Positions 36,829 to 46,552 of a stretch of 64,000 bases of DNA are shown here, one piece after another. This DNA comes from an uncultured Erysipelotrichaceae bacterium. Lineage in GTDB: Bacteria > Bacillota_I > Bacilli_A > Erysipelotrichales > Erysipelotrichaceae. Each line of letters starts with the position of its first letter. Within the stretch, counting starts at the first letter, position 1. The position numbers were made by a program, and so were the translations under genes. Where the stretch lies: NCBI GenBank assembly GCA_945875435.1, contig CAMCKH010000001.1:124001-188000 (forward strand). Reading direction: 5' to 3'. A model generated the notes under the pieces. The model was not told the DNA's origin and made no database searches. It saw only the letters and a program-made list of their open reading frames with translations.

Positions 36829-37899
36829 TTATTTTTCCTTATTTTTTAAATATTTTTTTGGATCATATAAACTTAAATCAATATCTGATGGATTTTCTTC
36901 AATTATATCTTTGATTATTTTAGCAATATAAGGGCCTGAACTAAGTCCTGAAGAACTAAGCCCACCAGCAGCTATTACTTTTTCATTAATCTTACCTACA
37001 AAAACACCGTAATCACTAGTATAGGTTCTAATGCCTAATTTTTTTTCTTTAATCTCTATCTTATCAAAATCTTGTATATATATTGAAGCATCTTTTTTAA
37101 TTTTATTTAAAATATTTTCATCAAATTCTAAATTAAAATTATCATCATTTTGATGACTAGCTCCTACCGTTAATGAAGTATCAAGATTAGGCATGATATC
37201 AATTTCTCCTTTAGGCATCAAGGTAATTAAATTTTCTTTTACATTTAAAGGTTCACTTATAATAAGTTGTCCTTTAGACGCTCTTAAATCAATATCAAAA
37301 CCAAGATCCTCAAGTATTTTTTTATTCCCTATACCAGCACAACAAATTATATAATCATAATCACTTAAAATGTCATTGATGTTGATAGTTTTTTTAAAAT
37401 ATCTAAAATTAAATTTAAAAGCTGCTTGTTTAAAAGTTTCTATCATTTTTAATCCATCAACACTACTTCCGCTCTTTACCAATAAACCATTTTCATCACC
37501 TATAAATGAAGGGAATATTTTTTTAATCTGATTTGGAGTTAATAATGTAGATTGTATACCTAGATCATTTCCTTGTTTTTGTAGCTTTAATAAAGTTTCT
37601 TTTTCTTTTCTTAAAATTATTGTGCCATTTTCTCTAAAATATGAAGTATCTATACCTAATTCTTTAAGCATTTTATTTAGATCGTAATAAAATTCACTAC
37701 CTTTTAATACCAATTTTAACCATGGCTTATTTCTTCTTTGGCTGAACCAAGGACATATTATTCCTAAAGCAGCCTTGGTGGCAGAATAAATTTCATCATC
37801 ATACAAGGTTACTTGATGTTTATTTTCTGCTAAAATAAATGAACAGATGCTCCCAACAACACCCCCACCAATAATGGCTATGTTATATTTTTTATCCAT
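36829..37899 (-). CDS. FAD-dependent oxidoreductase, DAO (glycine/D-amino acid oxidase) family
   Basis: The 356-residue protein starts with a dinucleotide-binding motif (IAIIGGGVVGSICSFILAE) and has the DAO-family C-terminal segment GGLSSSGLSSGPYIAKII that covers the flavin. Family members oxidise amines such as glycine, sarcosine or D-amino acids; the substrate here is unknown. It overlaps the HAD gene by eight bases. Confidence 0.85.
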   Translation of the reverse strand: MDKKYNIAIIGGGVVGSICSFILAENKHQVTLYDDEIYSATKAALGIICPWFSQRRNKPWLKLVLKGSEFYYDLNKMLKELGIDTSYFRENGTIILRKEKETLLKLQKQGNDLGIQSTLLTPNQIKKIFPSFIGDENGLLVKSGSSVDGLKMIETFKQAAFKFNFRYFKKTININDILSDYDYIICCAGIGNKKILEDLGFDIDLRASKGQLIISEPLNVKENLITLMPKGEIDIMPNLDTSLTVGASHQNDDNFNLEFDENILNKIKKDASIYIQDFDKIEIKEKKLGIRTYTSDYGVFVGKINEKVIAAGGLSSSGLSSGPYIAKIIKDIIEENPSDIDLSLYDPKKYLKNKEK

Positions 37900-38698
37900 T
37901 TTTAATCACATTTTTCATAATAAAATTATAAAAACCATCTTCTTCACATTTTTCAGTACTGTATTTACAATCACTTAAAACAGCATCGTTATTTTTACCA
38001 ATAGAAACACCGATAGTCCCTTTAAGCATCTCTTTATCATTGTAAGAATCTCCAAAAGAAAGTATTTCAGAATAATCATAATTGATAATTTTATTAGAAA
38101 TCAAATAATCTAAACCAGTTAATTTATTTGTGCCTTTAGCCACAAATTCCGCAATAACCTCAGAACTCATAAAAGCGTCATAAACGTTAGAATTATCATT
38201 ATTTAAAAGTTGATGAACATAATCAAACTTATCATTACTAAATATAGCAATTACTTTTGGGTATTTTTTATTTATTTTATCAAAATCAATTTCAACAACT
38301 TCCATGCCTCTTAATCGGAACTTTTGATTTAAAAAATTAGTGATTTTATTAGTATAAACAATTTCATCATATACACAAAGTGAAAAATCTTCATTTTTAT
38401 ACTTATAGTAAATATCTTTAATAGTTTCGATTTCAAGCATTGAAATGCTTTTAAAAATATTATTTTTTATATCATAAAATTCAGCACCATTAGCACCAAT
38501 TAAATAATCAAAACAATCTTTTATATTAAATTTTTCTAAAACCTTCAATAAACCTTGAACAACTCTACCGCTATTAAGTATTAGAGTATAATTTTTATTT
38601 TTTAATAGCTTTAATGCTTCAATTGTTTTAATACTAAAAGTTTGGTCATGATTGAAAATAGTGCCGTCAAGATCGGTCTGTATTGCTTTTATCTTCAT
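37892..38698 (-). CDS. HAD-superfamily (Cof/IIB) phosphatase
   Basis: The 268-residue protein has HAD motif I (QTDLDGTIFNHD), motif II serine (LNSGR), motif III lysine region (TNKLTGLDYL) and motif IV (SFGDSYNDKEML), with a IIB cap. These enzymes dephosphorylate sugar phosphates, flavin or similar metabolites. The start overlaps trmD by 32 bases. Confidence 0.9.
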   Translation of the reverse strand: MKIKAIQTDLDGTIFNHDQTFSIKTIEALKLLKNKNYTLILNSGRVVQGLLKVLEKFNIKDCFDYLIGANGAEFYDIKNNIFKSISMLEIETIKDIYYKYKNEDFSLCVYDEIVYTNKITNFLNQKFRLRGMEVVEIDFDKINKKYPKVIAIFSNDKFDYVHQLLNNDNSNVYDAFMSSEVIAEFVAKGTNKLTGLDYLISNKIINYDYSEILSFGDSYNDKEMLKGTIGVSIGKNNDAVLSDCKYSTEKCEEDGFYNFIMKNVIKNG

Positions 38699-39407
38699 TT
38701 TTTATTTCCTCTAATAATTTTAATTCTTCTAAACTATAATTTCTATTTTCTAATAAATCAGGTCTTTTTTTAAAAGTTTCTCTTAATGATTCTTTTAATC
38801 TAAATAATCTAATTTTATTATGATTTCCACTAAGTAAAATTTCAGGAACAACCTTCCCTTCGAAATTAAATGGTCTTGTGTATTGCGGATATTCTAAAAG
38901 TTGATTTTCAAATGATTCTTCTTGGGTGGATTCGCTCCTAATAGCACCATCTAATATTCTAATAACACTATCTGCAATAACTTGACTAGAAAGTTCGCCG
39001 CCTGTCAAAATATAATCCCCAATGCTCATTTCTTCATCGATATCATAAGAAATTCTATGATCTATTCCTTCATAGTGTCCAGAAACAAAAATTAAATGTT
39101 TTTTCTCTTTTAATCTCTTAGCTACTTTTTGATTAAAGACTGTTCCTTTAGGACCTAATAAAATTGTATAACTATCTTGATTTTTATTGCTTCTAATGGC
39201 ATTAGAAACCACATCAACTCTCATAACCATACCAGCACCTCCACCATAAGGAGTATCATCTATATGTCTGTGTTTGTCTTGAGAATAGTTTCTAATATCA
39301 ACTACATCAATAGAAATTATGCCTTTTTCAATCGCTCTACTAATAACTTTTGATTTTAAAAATTCATTATAAAAATTTGGAAAAAGAGTTAAAAAACTTA
39401 TTTTCAT
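38667..39407 (-). CDS. trmD: tRNA (guanine-N1-)-methyltransferase
   Basis: The 246-residue SPOUT enzyme has the trefoil-knot signatures GHYEGIDHRI and SIGDYILTGGEL, and the DDTPYGGGAGMVM motif. It makes m1G37 in tRNA, preventing frameshifts. It overlaps rimM by four bases, in the conserved rpsP-khpA-rimM-trmD order. Confidence 0.97.
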   Translation of the reverse strand: MKISFLTLFPNFYNEFLKSKVISRAIEKGIISIDVVDIRNYSQDKHRHIDDTPYGGGAGMVMRVDVVSNAIRSNKNQDSYTILLGPKGTVFNQKVAKRLKEKKHLIFVSGHYEGIDHRISYDIDEEMSIGDYILTGGELSSQVIADSVIRILDGAIRSESTQEESFENQLLEYPQYTRPFNFEGKVVPEILLSGNHNKIRLFRLKESLRETFKKRPDLLENRNYSLEELKLLEEIKNEDKSNTDRS

Positions 39408-39895
39408 AAAAAACCTTCAATTAATGATAAAATTATTTTTTTCTCGTCTAAATTTATTTCTTTAACAAAGTTATCAATATAAGGAACAAGGATTGTTTTT
39501 TCATTATCTTTTAATTTTATTCTTAAATTATGATGTGCAATACCTTCTTCTATTTCTATTATAGTCCCTATCATTTCATTGTTATTAAATACTTCTAATC
39601 CTTTTAATTGAAAAAAATAATAGCCATCTTCTAAATCTTTAATATCATTTCTATTTATAAAAATATACTTATTTTTAAACTTTAAAACTTTATTTATATC
39701 ATCAAAACTATTGAATTTAACATATCCAAAACCACGATATTCGCGGTACGAAGAAACTTCTAGCAGTTCATTTTCTACAAATAATTCTTGACCTTTTTTA
39801 AATCTTTCAAAACCAAAATCTGTATATAATTCTAATTTAAGTTCACCTTTTAATGCGTGTGTATTTATAATTTTAGCAATTTTAATTTTTTCCAT
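39404..39895 (-). CDS. rimM: 16S rRNA processing/assembly protein RimM
   Basis: The 163-residue protein has the RimM N-terminal beta-barrel (IAKIINTHALKGELKL) and a PRC-barrel C-terminal domain (VPYIDNFVKEIN). It assists maturation of the 30S head. A hairpin lies between khpA and this gene. Confidence 0.94.
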   Translation of the reverse strand: MEKIKIAKIINTHALKGELKLELYTDFGFERFKKGQELFVENELLEVSSYREYRGFGYVKFNSFDDINKVLKFKNKYIFINRNDIKDLEDGYYFFQLKGLEVFNNNEMIGTIIEIEEGIAHHNLRIKLKDNEKTILVPYIDNFVKEINLDEKKIILSLIEGFL

Positions 39896-39907
39896 AATTA
39901 ATAAAAA

Positions 39908-39925
39908 TAGGATTTTTAAATCCTA
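39908..39925 (-). terminator. attenuator-like hairpin between khpA and rimM
   Basis: TAGGAT and ATCCTA arms flank a short A/T loop, and on the minus strand a run TTTTTATT follows. The proximal arm includes the khpA stop codon. It could reduce expression of rimM-trmD relative to rpsP. Confidence 0.5.
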
Positions 39926-40165
39926 AATTGTTTCGAATTTTATTATTAGTTTTTTATTTTCTTGTCTTGTAGCAATTTGCATCATATTTCTAATAGCAGA
40001 AGCTACAATTCCTTTTTTACCAATAAGTCTTCCAATATCATCATTATTAGCATAAACAAACAATAATAATTCATCTTCTTTGATGCTGTCCATTAATTTA
40101 ACAGTTACATCATTACTGCATAAAGGTTTTACTAAATTAAGTAAAACTTCTTCATAATTAATCAT
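39923..40165 (-). CDS. khpA: KH-domain RNA-binding protein KhpA
   Basis: The 80-residue protein is a single KH domain with the GRLIGKKGIVASAIRNMMQ loop. KhpA (YlqC) forms a complex with KhpB and affects cell elongation and sRNA-mRNA contacts in other Bacilli. It starts on the last base of rpsP. Confidence 0.93.
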   Translation of the reverse strand: MINYEEVLLNLVKPLCSNDVTVKLMDSIKEDELLLFVYANNDDIGRLIGKKGIVASAIRNMMQIATRQENKKLIIKFETI

Positions 40166-40440
40166 TATTTCGCAACCTTTTTAGATTCATGAAATTTCTT
40201 CATGATACCTTCTTTACTTAGAATATTTCTAACTGTATCAGATGGTTGTGCACCATTAGATAACCATTTTAAAGCTAATTCTTCGTTAATAGTGATGATT
40301 GCAGGGTCTTTGATTGGGTTATATGTACCAATAACTTCTATATCTCTACCATCTCTAGGTGATCTGCTGTCAGCAGCAACTATACGATAGAAAGGAGATT
40401 TTTTAGCACCCATTCTTTTTAATCTTAATTTAACAGCCAT
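40165..40440 (-). CDS. rpsP: 30S ribosomal protein S16
   Basis: The 91-residue protein has the standard S16 sequence ([35 protein letters not shown]). It is first in the rpsP-khpA-rimM-trmD operon and is preceded by GGAGGT and a near-consensus promoter. Confidence 0.97.
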   Translation of the reverse strand: MAVKLRLKRMGAKKSPFYRIVAADSRSPRDGRDIEVIGTYNPIKDPAIITINEELALKWLSNGAQPSDTVRNILSKEGIMKKFHESKKVAK

Positions 40441-40461
40441 TTTCTTACCTCCAACTTCAAT

Positions 40462-40490
40462 ATAATAATATAATGATTTGTCTTTGTCAA
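40462..40490 (-). promoter_or_regulatory. promoter of the rpsP operon
   Basis: On the minus strand a perfect TTGACA (40485-40490), a 17-base spacer and TATTAT (40462-40467) lie upstream of GGAGGT at 40447-40452. This is the closest match to the vegetative consensus seen in the window. Confidence 0.75.
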
Positions 40491-40523
40491 GTGTTTTTAC
40501 TTGACTTAATAATATTTGAAAAA

Positions 40524-40547
40524 AAATAGGAATATTAATTCCTATTT
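40524..40547 (-). terminator. intrinsic terminator after rplA
   Basis: A ten-base-pair stem (40524-40533 with 40538-40547) has a four-base loop and is followed on the minus strand by eight T. The proximal arm includes two bases of the rplA stop codon. Confidence 0.8.
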
Positions 40548-41229
40548 AATCATTACTTACTTTAATACCAGGACCCATTGTAGAGCTTAAAGTTATAGAT
40601 TTAACATAATGTCCTTTAACTGCAGCAGGTCTTGCTTTCAAAATAGCAGATAATAATGCTTGGTAGTTTTCTTTAATAGCTTGGTTAGAAAAACTAGCTT
40701 TACCAACTAAAACATTTATATTACCTTCTTTATCAACACGGTATTCTACTTTACCTTTTTTAATTTCTTCGATTGCATTCGCGACATTTAAAGTAACTGT
40801 TCCAGTTTTAGGGTTAGGCATTAATCCTTTAGGACCTAAAACTTTACCTAATTTACCTAATTCACCCATCATATCAGGGGTTGCAACGATAACATCAAAT
40901 CCAAACCAACCTTTTTTAATGTCTTCCAAGATTTCTTTGCCGCCCACAAAATCAGCACCTGCAGCCTTAGCTTCTTCTTCTTTAGCACCTTGAGTAACTA
41001 CTAATACTTTTTGAGTTTTTCCAGTACCATTAGGTAAAACCATTGCTCCACGAATTTGTTGATCAGCATGACGAGGGTCAACATTTAAACTAAATGAAAT
41101 TCTGATAGTTGAATCAAATTTAGTTGTAGCAGTCTTTTTAGCAATTTCAATTGCTTCTTCAATATTGTATAATCTACCTTTTTCAATTAATTCTAGTGAT
41201 TTACGATAATTTTTACTTAACTTAGCCAT
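40546..41229 (-). CDS. rplA: 50S ribosomal protein L1
   Basis: The 227-residue protein is a full-length L1 ([33 protein letters not shown]). It forms the L1 stalk and in many bacteria represses its own rplK-rplA mRNA. It is two bases downstream of rplK. Confidence 0.97.
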   Translation of the reverse strand: MAKLSKNYRKSLELIEKGRLYNIEEAIEIAKKTATTKFDSTIRISFSLNVDPRHADQQIRGAMVLPNGTGKTQKVLVVTQGAKEEEAKAAGADFVGGKEILEDIKKGWFGFDVIVATPDMMGELGKLGKVLGPKGLMPNPKTGTVTLNVANAIEEIKKGKVEYRVDKEGNINVLVGKASFSNQAIKENYQALLSAILKARPAAVKGHYVKSITLSSTMGPGIKVSND

Positions 41230-41231
41230 TC

Positions 41232-41654
41232 TTAATTATCCATCCCTTCTATTAAAATACCCATATTACGAGCTGTTCCTGCAACTATTTTCATAGCAGC
41301 ATCAATGTCGTTCGCATTTAAATCAGGCATTTTATATTCAGCAATCTCTTTTAATTGAGCAAGAGTAATTTTTCCAGCCTTTGTGGTTTTTGAATTACTA
41401 GAACCTTTTGAGATATTTGCAGCTTTAATCAATAAATTAGCTGCAGGTGTTGTTTTTAATACAAAGTCAAATGATTTATCATCATATGCAGTGATAATTA
41501 CAGGAACAACATCTCCTTTACGATCTTTAGTAGCATCGTTAAATGCATTACAGAATTGTGGCATATTAATACCAGCACTCGCAAGAGCAGGACCAGGTTT
41601 AGCTGAGCCAGCCATAAATTGCAATTTACAAATTTTTGTAACTTTTTTAGCCAT
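41232..41654 (-). CDS. rplK: 50S ribosomal protein L11
   Basis: The 140-residue protein has the L11 signature ([28 protein letters not shown]). It is somewhat unusual at [19 protein letters not shown], where most L11 have PAGKANPAPPVGPALGQHG-like sequence; the PxxPxG block is shortened. It forms the GTPase-associated centre with 23S rRNA. nusG and secE, its usual neighbours, are absent from the upstream side. Confidence 0.95.
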   Translation of the reverse strand: MAKKVTKICKLQFMAGSAKPGPALASAGINMPQFCNAFNDATKDRKGDVVPVIITAYDDKSFDFVLKTTPAANLLIKAANISKGSSNSKTTKAGKITLAQLKEIAEYKMPDLNANDIDAAMKIVAGTARNMGILIEGMDN

Positions 41655-41669
41655 ATTTTCCTCCTTTAT

Positions 41670-41710
41670 GGTTGTGGTAAACGAATAAAGTTATAATTCT
41701 TCCACGCCCC
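41670..41710 (-). promoter_or_regulatory. structured leader of rplK-rplA, candidate L1 autoregulatory site
   Basis: Between the promoter and the ribosome binding site, GTGG (41702-41705) can pair with CCAC (41674-41677) and GAAT (41696-41699) with ATTC (41683-41686), leaving an asymmetric internal loop. Such a stem with an unequal internal loop resembles L1-binding sites in other rplK leaders. Pairing is short, so this is tentative. Confidence 0.35.
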
Positions 41711-41713
41711 AAT

Positions 41714-41742
41714 ATTTTATCAAATATCTTTTTATAATGCAA
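41714..41742 (-). promoter_or_regulatory. promoter of rplK-rplA
   Basis: On the minus strand TTGCAT (41737-41742), a 17-base spacer and TAAAAT (41714-41719) precede a leader of about 50 bases with AGGAGG before the ATG. The -35 ends just before the rlmH stop. Confidence 0.7.
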
Positions 41743-42204
41743 CTATTTATGATATGTTTCATTTCTAATTATTTTATAGCTACGATATATTTGCTCTAAA
41801 ATTATAAGTCTTACCATATTATGTAAAAAAGTAAAATCAGATATTTTTAAATTTAAATTTGCTCTCTTGATAACATCATCAGCCAAACCAATACTTCCAC
41901 CTATCACAAAAACAATATGTTTACTTTGGTTAGTTAATTCTTCAATTTTATTCGCAAATTGTTCACTACTTAAATTCTTACCTTTAAGATCCAAGCAGAT
42001 TACATAATCATTTTCATTGATTTGATTTAAAATCCTTAAACCTTCAATGTTTTTAATTTTATCATCCAAATTTTTAATTAATGGCTCATCTTTAATTTCA
42101 ATAACACATATTTTCTGATAACTACTTATCTTTTTTAAATAATCATCTATTAATTTTGTTAAATTAGGATCTTTAATTTTACCAACCGCAATTATCTTTA
42201 TCAT
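41743..42204 (-). CDS. rlmH: 23S rRNA pseudouridine-1915 N3-methyltransferase RlmH
   Basis: The 153-residue SPOUT enzyme has VFVIGGSIGLADDV and the C-terminal hallmark LEQIYRSYKIIRNETYHK. It methylates pseudouridine 1915 of 23S rRNA. Its ATG overlaps the stop of the upstream protease gene by four bases; the htrA-like gene next to rlmH is common in Bacillota. Confidence 0.95.
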   Translation of the reverse strand: MIKIIAVGKIKDPNLTKLIDDYLKKISSYQKICVIEIKDEPLIKNLDDKIKNIEGLRILNQINENDYVICLDLKGKNLSSEQFANKIEELTNQSKHIVFVIGGSIGLADDVIKRANLNLKISDFTFLHNMVRLIILEQIYRSYKIIRNETYHK

Positions 42205-43223
42205 TCACTAAGCACCATTTCTGTATTATTTCTGATTACTTTAACTTTCAAACTATCAAAAGTATGATAATCTAAAATTCTTAATGTTTGATTATTAATT
42301 GTAATTTTGTCATTTACTTGCAAAATAATATCACCTTTTCTAACACCTATTTGATAAAGTTTACTTCCTTCCAATAGATCTAAAACATATACTCCTTCCA
42401 ATATATTTATCGGAACATTATATATACTTTTATTAACACTACTTAAAGAATTGATTGATACACCATGTATTTTAAAATCATTTCTTTCTATTGTCTCTCC
42501 TTGAATAATTTGATCTACAACAAACTTAACTTCATTGAAAGGTAATGCAAAACTTAAGGTATTGTGATTATTAAATTTATTAGTAACAATACCTATAACT
42601 TCTTTATTTTGGTTATATAAAGCAGCTCCGCTAAAACCAGAAAAAACAGGAATATCACAAATAAAATAATTTATATAATGATCATTACTAAGAATTGCAG
42701 CACCGTTATTAGCAATGCTTCCTATCATTGTATTCCCTGTAAAATCTAATCCTTCAATAATCCCTATTGAAAGCACAAGTTCGGTATTTAAAACTAAATC
42801 ACTATTTCCTGCTTTTAAAAGAGGTAGTTTATAAGGTGTTGTGATTTTTAAAATCGCAAGGTCTAACACCTCATCCTTTCCAACTAAAGTGGCAGGGAAA
42901 ATTTCATTATTTTTAAGTTTAATATTAATATTGTTATTGTTTTCTACTGAATGATATGCAGTTATTATATAAAAATTATTATCTATCATTTTATATATTA
43001 CGCCACTAGAATTGCTATCTATGGTTTGCACCAACACATTTTCATCCAATTCATTTTTAAAAAGTTTAGTAAGATCGCTACGATAACTATTTACAGTATT
43101 ATCAAGAATTATTTTCTTATCATCCAATGAAATTTTTTTATTAATATTGAAAAATGAATATAAAATAAAGCAATTTACTATAAATATCAAGAATAAAATC
43201 AAACGAATAAAATTTTTCATCAA
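42201..43223 (-). CDS. HtrA/DegP-like S1C serine protease with PDZ domain
   Basis: The 340-residue protein has one N-terminal membrane anchor (about 5-25), a trypsin-like domain with a recognisable triad (His in ITAYHSV, Asp in VLDLAILKI, Ser in GFSGAALYN) and a C-terminal PDZ domain (about 265-335). It should act outside the membrane in protein quality control. The active-site motif GFSGAA departs from the usual GNSGGP but keeps the serine. Confidence 0.88.
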   Translation of the reverse strand: MMKNFIRLILFLIFIVNCFILYSFFNINKKISLDDKKIILDNTVNSYRSDLTKLFKNELDENVLVQTIDSNSSGVIYKMIDNNFYIITAYHSVENNNNINIKLKNNEIFPATLVGKDEVLDLAILKITTPYKLPLLKAGNSDLVLNTELVLSIGIIEGLDFTGNTMIGSIANNGAAILSNDHYINYFICDIPVFSGFSGAALYNQNKEVIGIVTNKFNNHNTLSFALPFNEVKFVVDQIIQGETIERNDFKIHGVSINSLSSVNKSIYNVPINILEGVYVLDLLEGSKLYQIGVRKGDIILQVNDKITINNQTLRILDYHTFDSLKVKVIRNNTEMVLSE

Positions 43224-44746
43224 TATTGGTTACTTTGCAGTGTATCACAAGCTAAAATTGTGCAAGGATCAATGCGTTCTCCTTCCTTCCAAAACTCTAA
43301 ATGAAGATGAGGTCCGGTAGAATAACCACTGCTACCAATCATTCCGATAATATCACCTTTTTGAATGGTTTGCCCTACCTCTAAATTACTCAATTGATTC
43401 ATGTGCGCATAAGATGTTTGATATCCGTTTTGATGATCAATAGTAACCATATACCCCCAGTTACCTGAATATTCATTTTTAATAACAATCCCATTATCTA
43501 TTGCATAAATATTTCCGTAGGGATTATAAATATTAATAAAATCTAAACCTCTATGATTAAAATAACACATCCATAAACAAGACACAACTGGATTATCGAT
43601 GGGCCAGATATAATCTCCGGTACCTATACTTGGAACAATTTTTGAGCCAACCCTAATAACTGCTTGGATTGGTTCTTTAATTCTTTTGACACTTTTCTTA
43701 ACGGTAAGAGATGGTTGTAGAACCCCGTTTATATACACTTCTTCATATAGTACATTTTGATACCCATTTTCTGACTCACTTTCTATAACTTGAGTTCCTA
43801 CAATAACCTCGCTATCTTCAATATAATGAGGGTTTAAAGCGTAAATTGGTTCATTAACCATATTTTCTTTTTTAACTTGAACTGTTAAAGGTGAAGTAAA
43901 ATAAGTAACATTTAAAATAGTTCCAGGTTCTAAAATCTGATTAGTTCTAGTTAAAATATTAGGATTTATTAACACTAATAATCTAGTGGAAATATTATTG
44001 TGTTTAAAACTAACCCCTTCTAATGTATCTCCTTCTTGAACTACATAATATTTCTTTTCTTTATTTTCTCCATAACAAAGATATTCAAAAATTTCTTCAA
44101 CGCTCAACATAACTTTATCAACAGGAGCATATGCTTTATTTATTATCGCTTTATCTTTTATTTCAAGAGAAATATCTCGTCTACCATAAGTTGTGAGCTC
44201 ATCCGTTGTGCTACCACTTTCAAATCTTTCTAAAGATTCTTCATTTACAAAATTCAATAAAAATCTTTTTTTAGCTGTTTCAAAATCAGCAATATCATTA
44301 ACATATATTTTAGCAAAAACACCATTTTCATTACTAAAACTTATTTCATTAGTCAAAATTGAAAAATCGTTATTATCTTTTAAGTAATTAATAATTTTAT
44401 CATCTACATTCTCGATTTGATAAAAATTATATTCACTCTCAATATAATATTCAATACCGTAATTTAATTTTGAATTAGGAAATTTTTCTTTATAATTTTT
44501 ATTATAATGTTCTACTAAAAATCTATCGACTTTTTCTTTATCACTCATTATAGCCAATAGTTTTCCTTCTTTATATATTTTATGATACAATTTTGATTCT
44601 TTTGAATAAGCAATAATTTTTTGCTCGATAATACTGCTATTTTTAGCACTGATTAAAACATCTTTAAATTTAAAAAGATTAGAAATATAAAATGTACATA
44701 TTAATGCTAAAATGAATGAAACTATATAAACACTATATTTTTTCAT
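43220..44746 (-). CDS. membrane-anchored M23 endopeptidase with LysM and G5 domains
   Basis: The 508-residue protein has an N-terminal membrane helix (about 5-25), a degenerate middle region, a LysM repeat (YYVVQEGDTLEGVSFKHN), a G5-like domain around GVLQPSLTVKKSVKRIKEP, and a C-terminal M23 domain with all zinc ligands (HRGLDF and HLHLEF). It should bind and cut peptidoglycan cross-links. It overlaps dnaB by one base and the HtrA-like gene by four. Confidence 0.92.
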   Translation of the reverse strand: MKKYSVYIVSFILALICTFYISNLFKFKDVLISAKNSSIIEQKIIAYSKESKLYHKIYKEGKLLAIMSDKEKVDRFLVEHYNKNYKEKFPNSKLNYGIEYYIESEYNFYQIENVDDKIINYLKDNNDFSILTNEISFSNENGVFAKIYVNDIADFETAKKRFLLNFVNEESLERFESGSTTDELTTYGRRDISLEIKDKAIINKAYAPVDKVMLSVEEIFEYLCYGENKEKKYYVVQEGDTLEGVSFKHNNISTRLLVLINPNILTRTNQILEPGTILNVTYFTSPLTVQVKKENMVNEPIYALNPHYIEDSEVIVGTQVIESESENGYQNVLYEEVYINGVLQPSLTVKKSVKRIKEPIQAVIRVGSKIVPSIGTGDYIWPIDNPVVSCLWMCYFNHRGLDFINIYNPYGNIYAIDNGIVIKNEYSGNWGYMVTIDHQNGYQTSYAHMNQLSNLEVGQTIQKGDIIGMIGSSGYSTGPHLHLEFWKEGERIDPCTILACDTLQSNQY

Positions 44747-46104
44747 TATGCTCCACTTTCTGAATCTGAATATTTTTCATCAACTGATATAAATTGATTT
44801 ATATCTTTTTGGAAAGATAACTTAATTTGACCAGTAGGACCATTTCTGTGTTTAGCAAGGGTTAATTCCACAATCTGATCATTAGATTCAATTTTATCTT
44901 TTTTATAATATTCTTCACGATATAAAAACATTACAATATCAGCATCTTGTTCTAAGGCACCAGATTCTCTCAAATCACTAAGCATCGGTCTTTTATCATC
45001 TCTTTTTTCAACCGAACGAGAAAGTTGACTTAAAGCTATTACCGGAACCTCCATTTCTCTTGCGAGTGCTTTTAAAGATCTTGAAATTTCTGAAACTTCT
45101 TGTTGTCTAGACTCACTTCTCTTATTACTAGTTCCTATTAATTGAATATAGTCGATCAAAACACAAGCCAAACCTTCTTTAGCTTTCAATTTACGACACT
45201 TACTGAAAATTTCTGCCACTTTAATAGCTGGTGTATCATCTATATATATCTTTTCTTTTTTTAAGTTACTAGCAACGTAGTTTAGTTTATTCCATTCATC
45301 ATCATTAAATCTAGCTGTTCTGATTTTTTCACCAGGTATTTTACTTCTAGCACTAAGCATTCTGCTTATCAATTGTTCAGCACTCATTTCTAGCGAAAAA
45401 ATCGCAACTGCACCTAATTGCCCATTATCAATACCTGAAATATTTAAAGCCATATTTAAGGCAAAAGCTGTTTTACCAACAGATGGTCTAGCTGCCAAAA
45501 TAATTAAATCACCACGCTGAAAACCATTTGTTTTATAATCCAAATCTCTAAAAGTGGTTTTAATTCCTGCAGGATTTTTACCAGAATTTATCCTTTTTAA
45601 GTTATCCAAAACATTATCGATAGCTTCACTACTATCCCTAAAATCTTTAACATATCTATTTCTAGTGATTTCAAGAATATTTTTTTCAGCTTCATCTAAA
45701 GTATCGTTTATATCTTTACTTCCATCAGTAGCATCATCACCTATTTTTTTTGCTAAATTTATTAAATTACGAGCATAAGACTTGGTTTTTAAAATGTTAA
45801 TATAGTAGTCAATAGATTTATTCCCTACTGCATTAGTTTGTATATTGATTAAATATTCTAAACCACCAATTTGTTCTAATAAATTATAATCTTTCAATCT
45901 TTGACTTAAGCTAGTAAGATCACAGTCGGTATTTGATTCACGCAAATCAATCATACATTGAAAAATCAATTTATTTCTATTAATGAAAAAATCATCACTA
46001 ACTAAACCATTTTCAATTGCAGTAATTAGACTTTCAGGATAAAGAGTAAAATTACCTAATAAAGTAGTTTCAGCTTCATTGCTATAAGGTAAATTCAATT
46101 GCAT
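44746..46104 (-). CDS. dnaB: replicative DNA helicase
   Basis: The 452-residue protein has the DnaB N-terminal helical domain (PYSNEAETTLLG) and the RecA-like helicase domain with Walker A AARPSVGKTAFALN, Walker B ACVLIDYIQLI and the arginine finger region (LYREEYY). It unwinds DNA at the fork. It lies two bases downstream of rplI. Confidence 0.97.
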   Translation of the reverse strand: MQLNLPYSNEAETTLLGNFTLYPESLITAIENGLVSDDFFINRNKLIFQCMIDLRESNTDCDLTSLSQRLKDYNLLEQIGGLEYLINIQTNAVGNKSIDYYINILKTKSYARNLINLAKKIGDDATDGSKDINDTLDEAEKNILEITRNRYVKDFRDSSEAIDNVLDNLKRINSGKNPAGIKTTFRDLDYKTNGFQRGDLIILAARPSVGKTAFALNMALNISGIDNGQLGAVAIFSLEMSAEQLISRMLSARSKIPGEKIRTARFNDDEWNKLNYVASNLKKEKIYIDDTPAIKVAEIFSKCRKLKAKEGLACVLIDYIQLIGTSNKRSESRQQEVSEISRSLKALAREMEVPVIALSQLSRSVEKRDDKRPMLSDLRESGALEQDADIVMFLYREEYYKKDKIESNDQIVELTLAKHRNGPTGQIKLSFQKDINQFISVDEKYSDSESGA

Positions 46105-46106
46105 TA

Positions 46107-46550
46107 CTAAAGTTTCTCCTTGAGCAATACTTTAATAACCCCTATAACATCTTTATATAGTTCAATTTTAATATTGTTGTAACCTAAAGTAGTAATTGGA
46201 TGATTATCAATTATTTTTCTTTTATCAATTTTGTAACCTTTTTTCTCCATCTCTTCGGCTAATTGTTTAGTACTGATACTATTAAAAACTTTACCTTTAT
46301 CAGATTTTACATAAAAAACAAATTCATCTTTTTCCAATTTATTTTTATATTCGATTGCAATTTCTTTTAATTTTATTTGTCTATTTTTTTCATCTTCTTT
46401 TTGTTTATTTAATTTATCTAACGCATCGTTGCTGCAGACTACTGCTAAATTTTGTTTAATTAGAAAATTCTTAGCATAACCATCAGAAACTTCAACTATT
46501 TCATCTTTTTTTCCAACTTTTTTAACATCATTAAGCAATATTACTTTCAT
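46107..46550 (-). CDS. rplI: 50S ribosomal protein L9
   Basis: The 147-residue protein starts with the L9 signature ([30 protein letters not shown] split here into its first part [16 protein letters not shown]) and keeps both globular domains and the linking helix. AAGGAG precedes the ATG, two bases after gdpP. The gdpP-rplI-dnaB order is typical of Bacilli. Confidence 0.95.
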   Translation of the reverse strand: MKVILLNDVKKVGKKDEIVEVSDGYAKNFLIKQNLAVVCSNDALDKLNKQKEDEKNRQIKLKEIAIEYKNKLEKDEFVFYVKSDKGKVFNSISTKQLAEEMEKKGYKIDKRKIIDNHPITTLGYNNIKIELYKDVIGVIKVLLKEKL

Positions 46551-46552
46551 TT

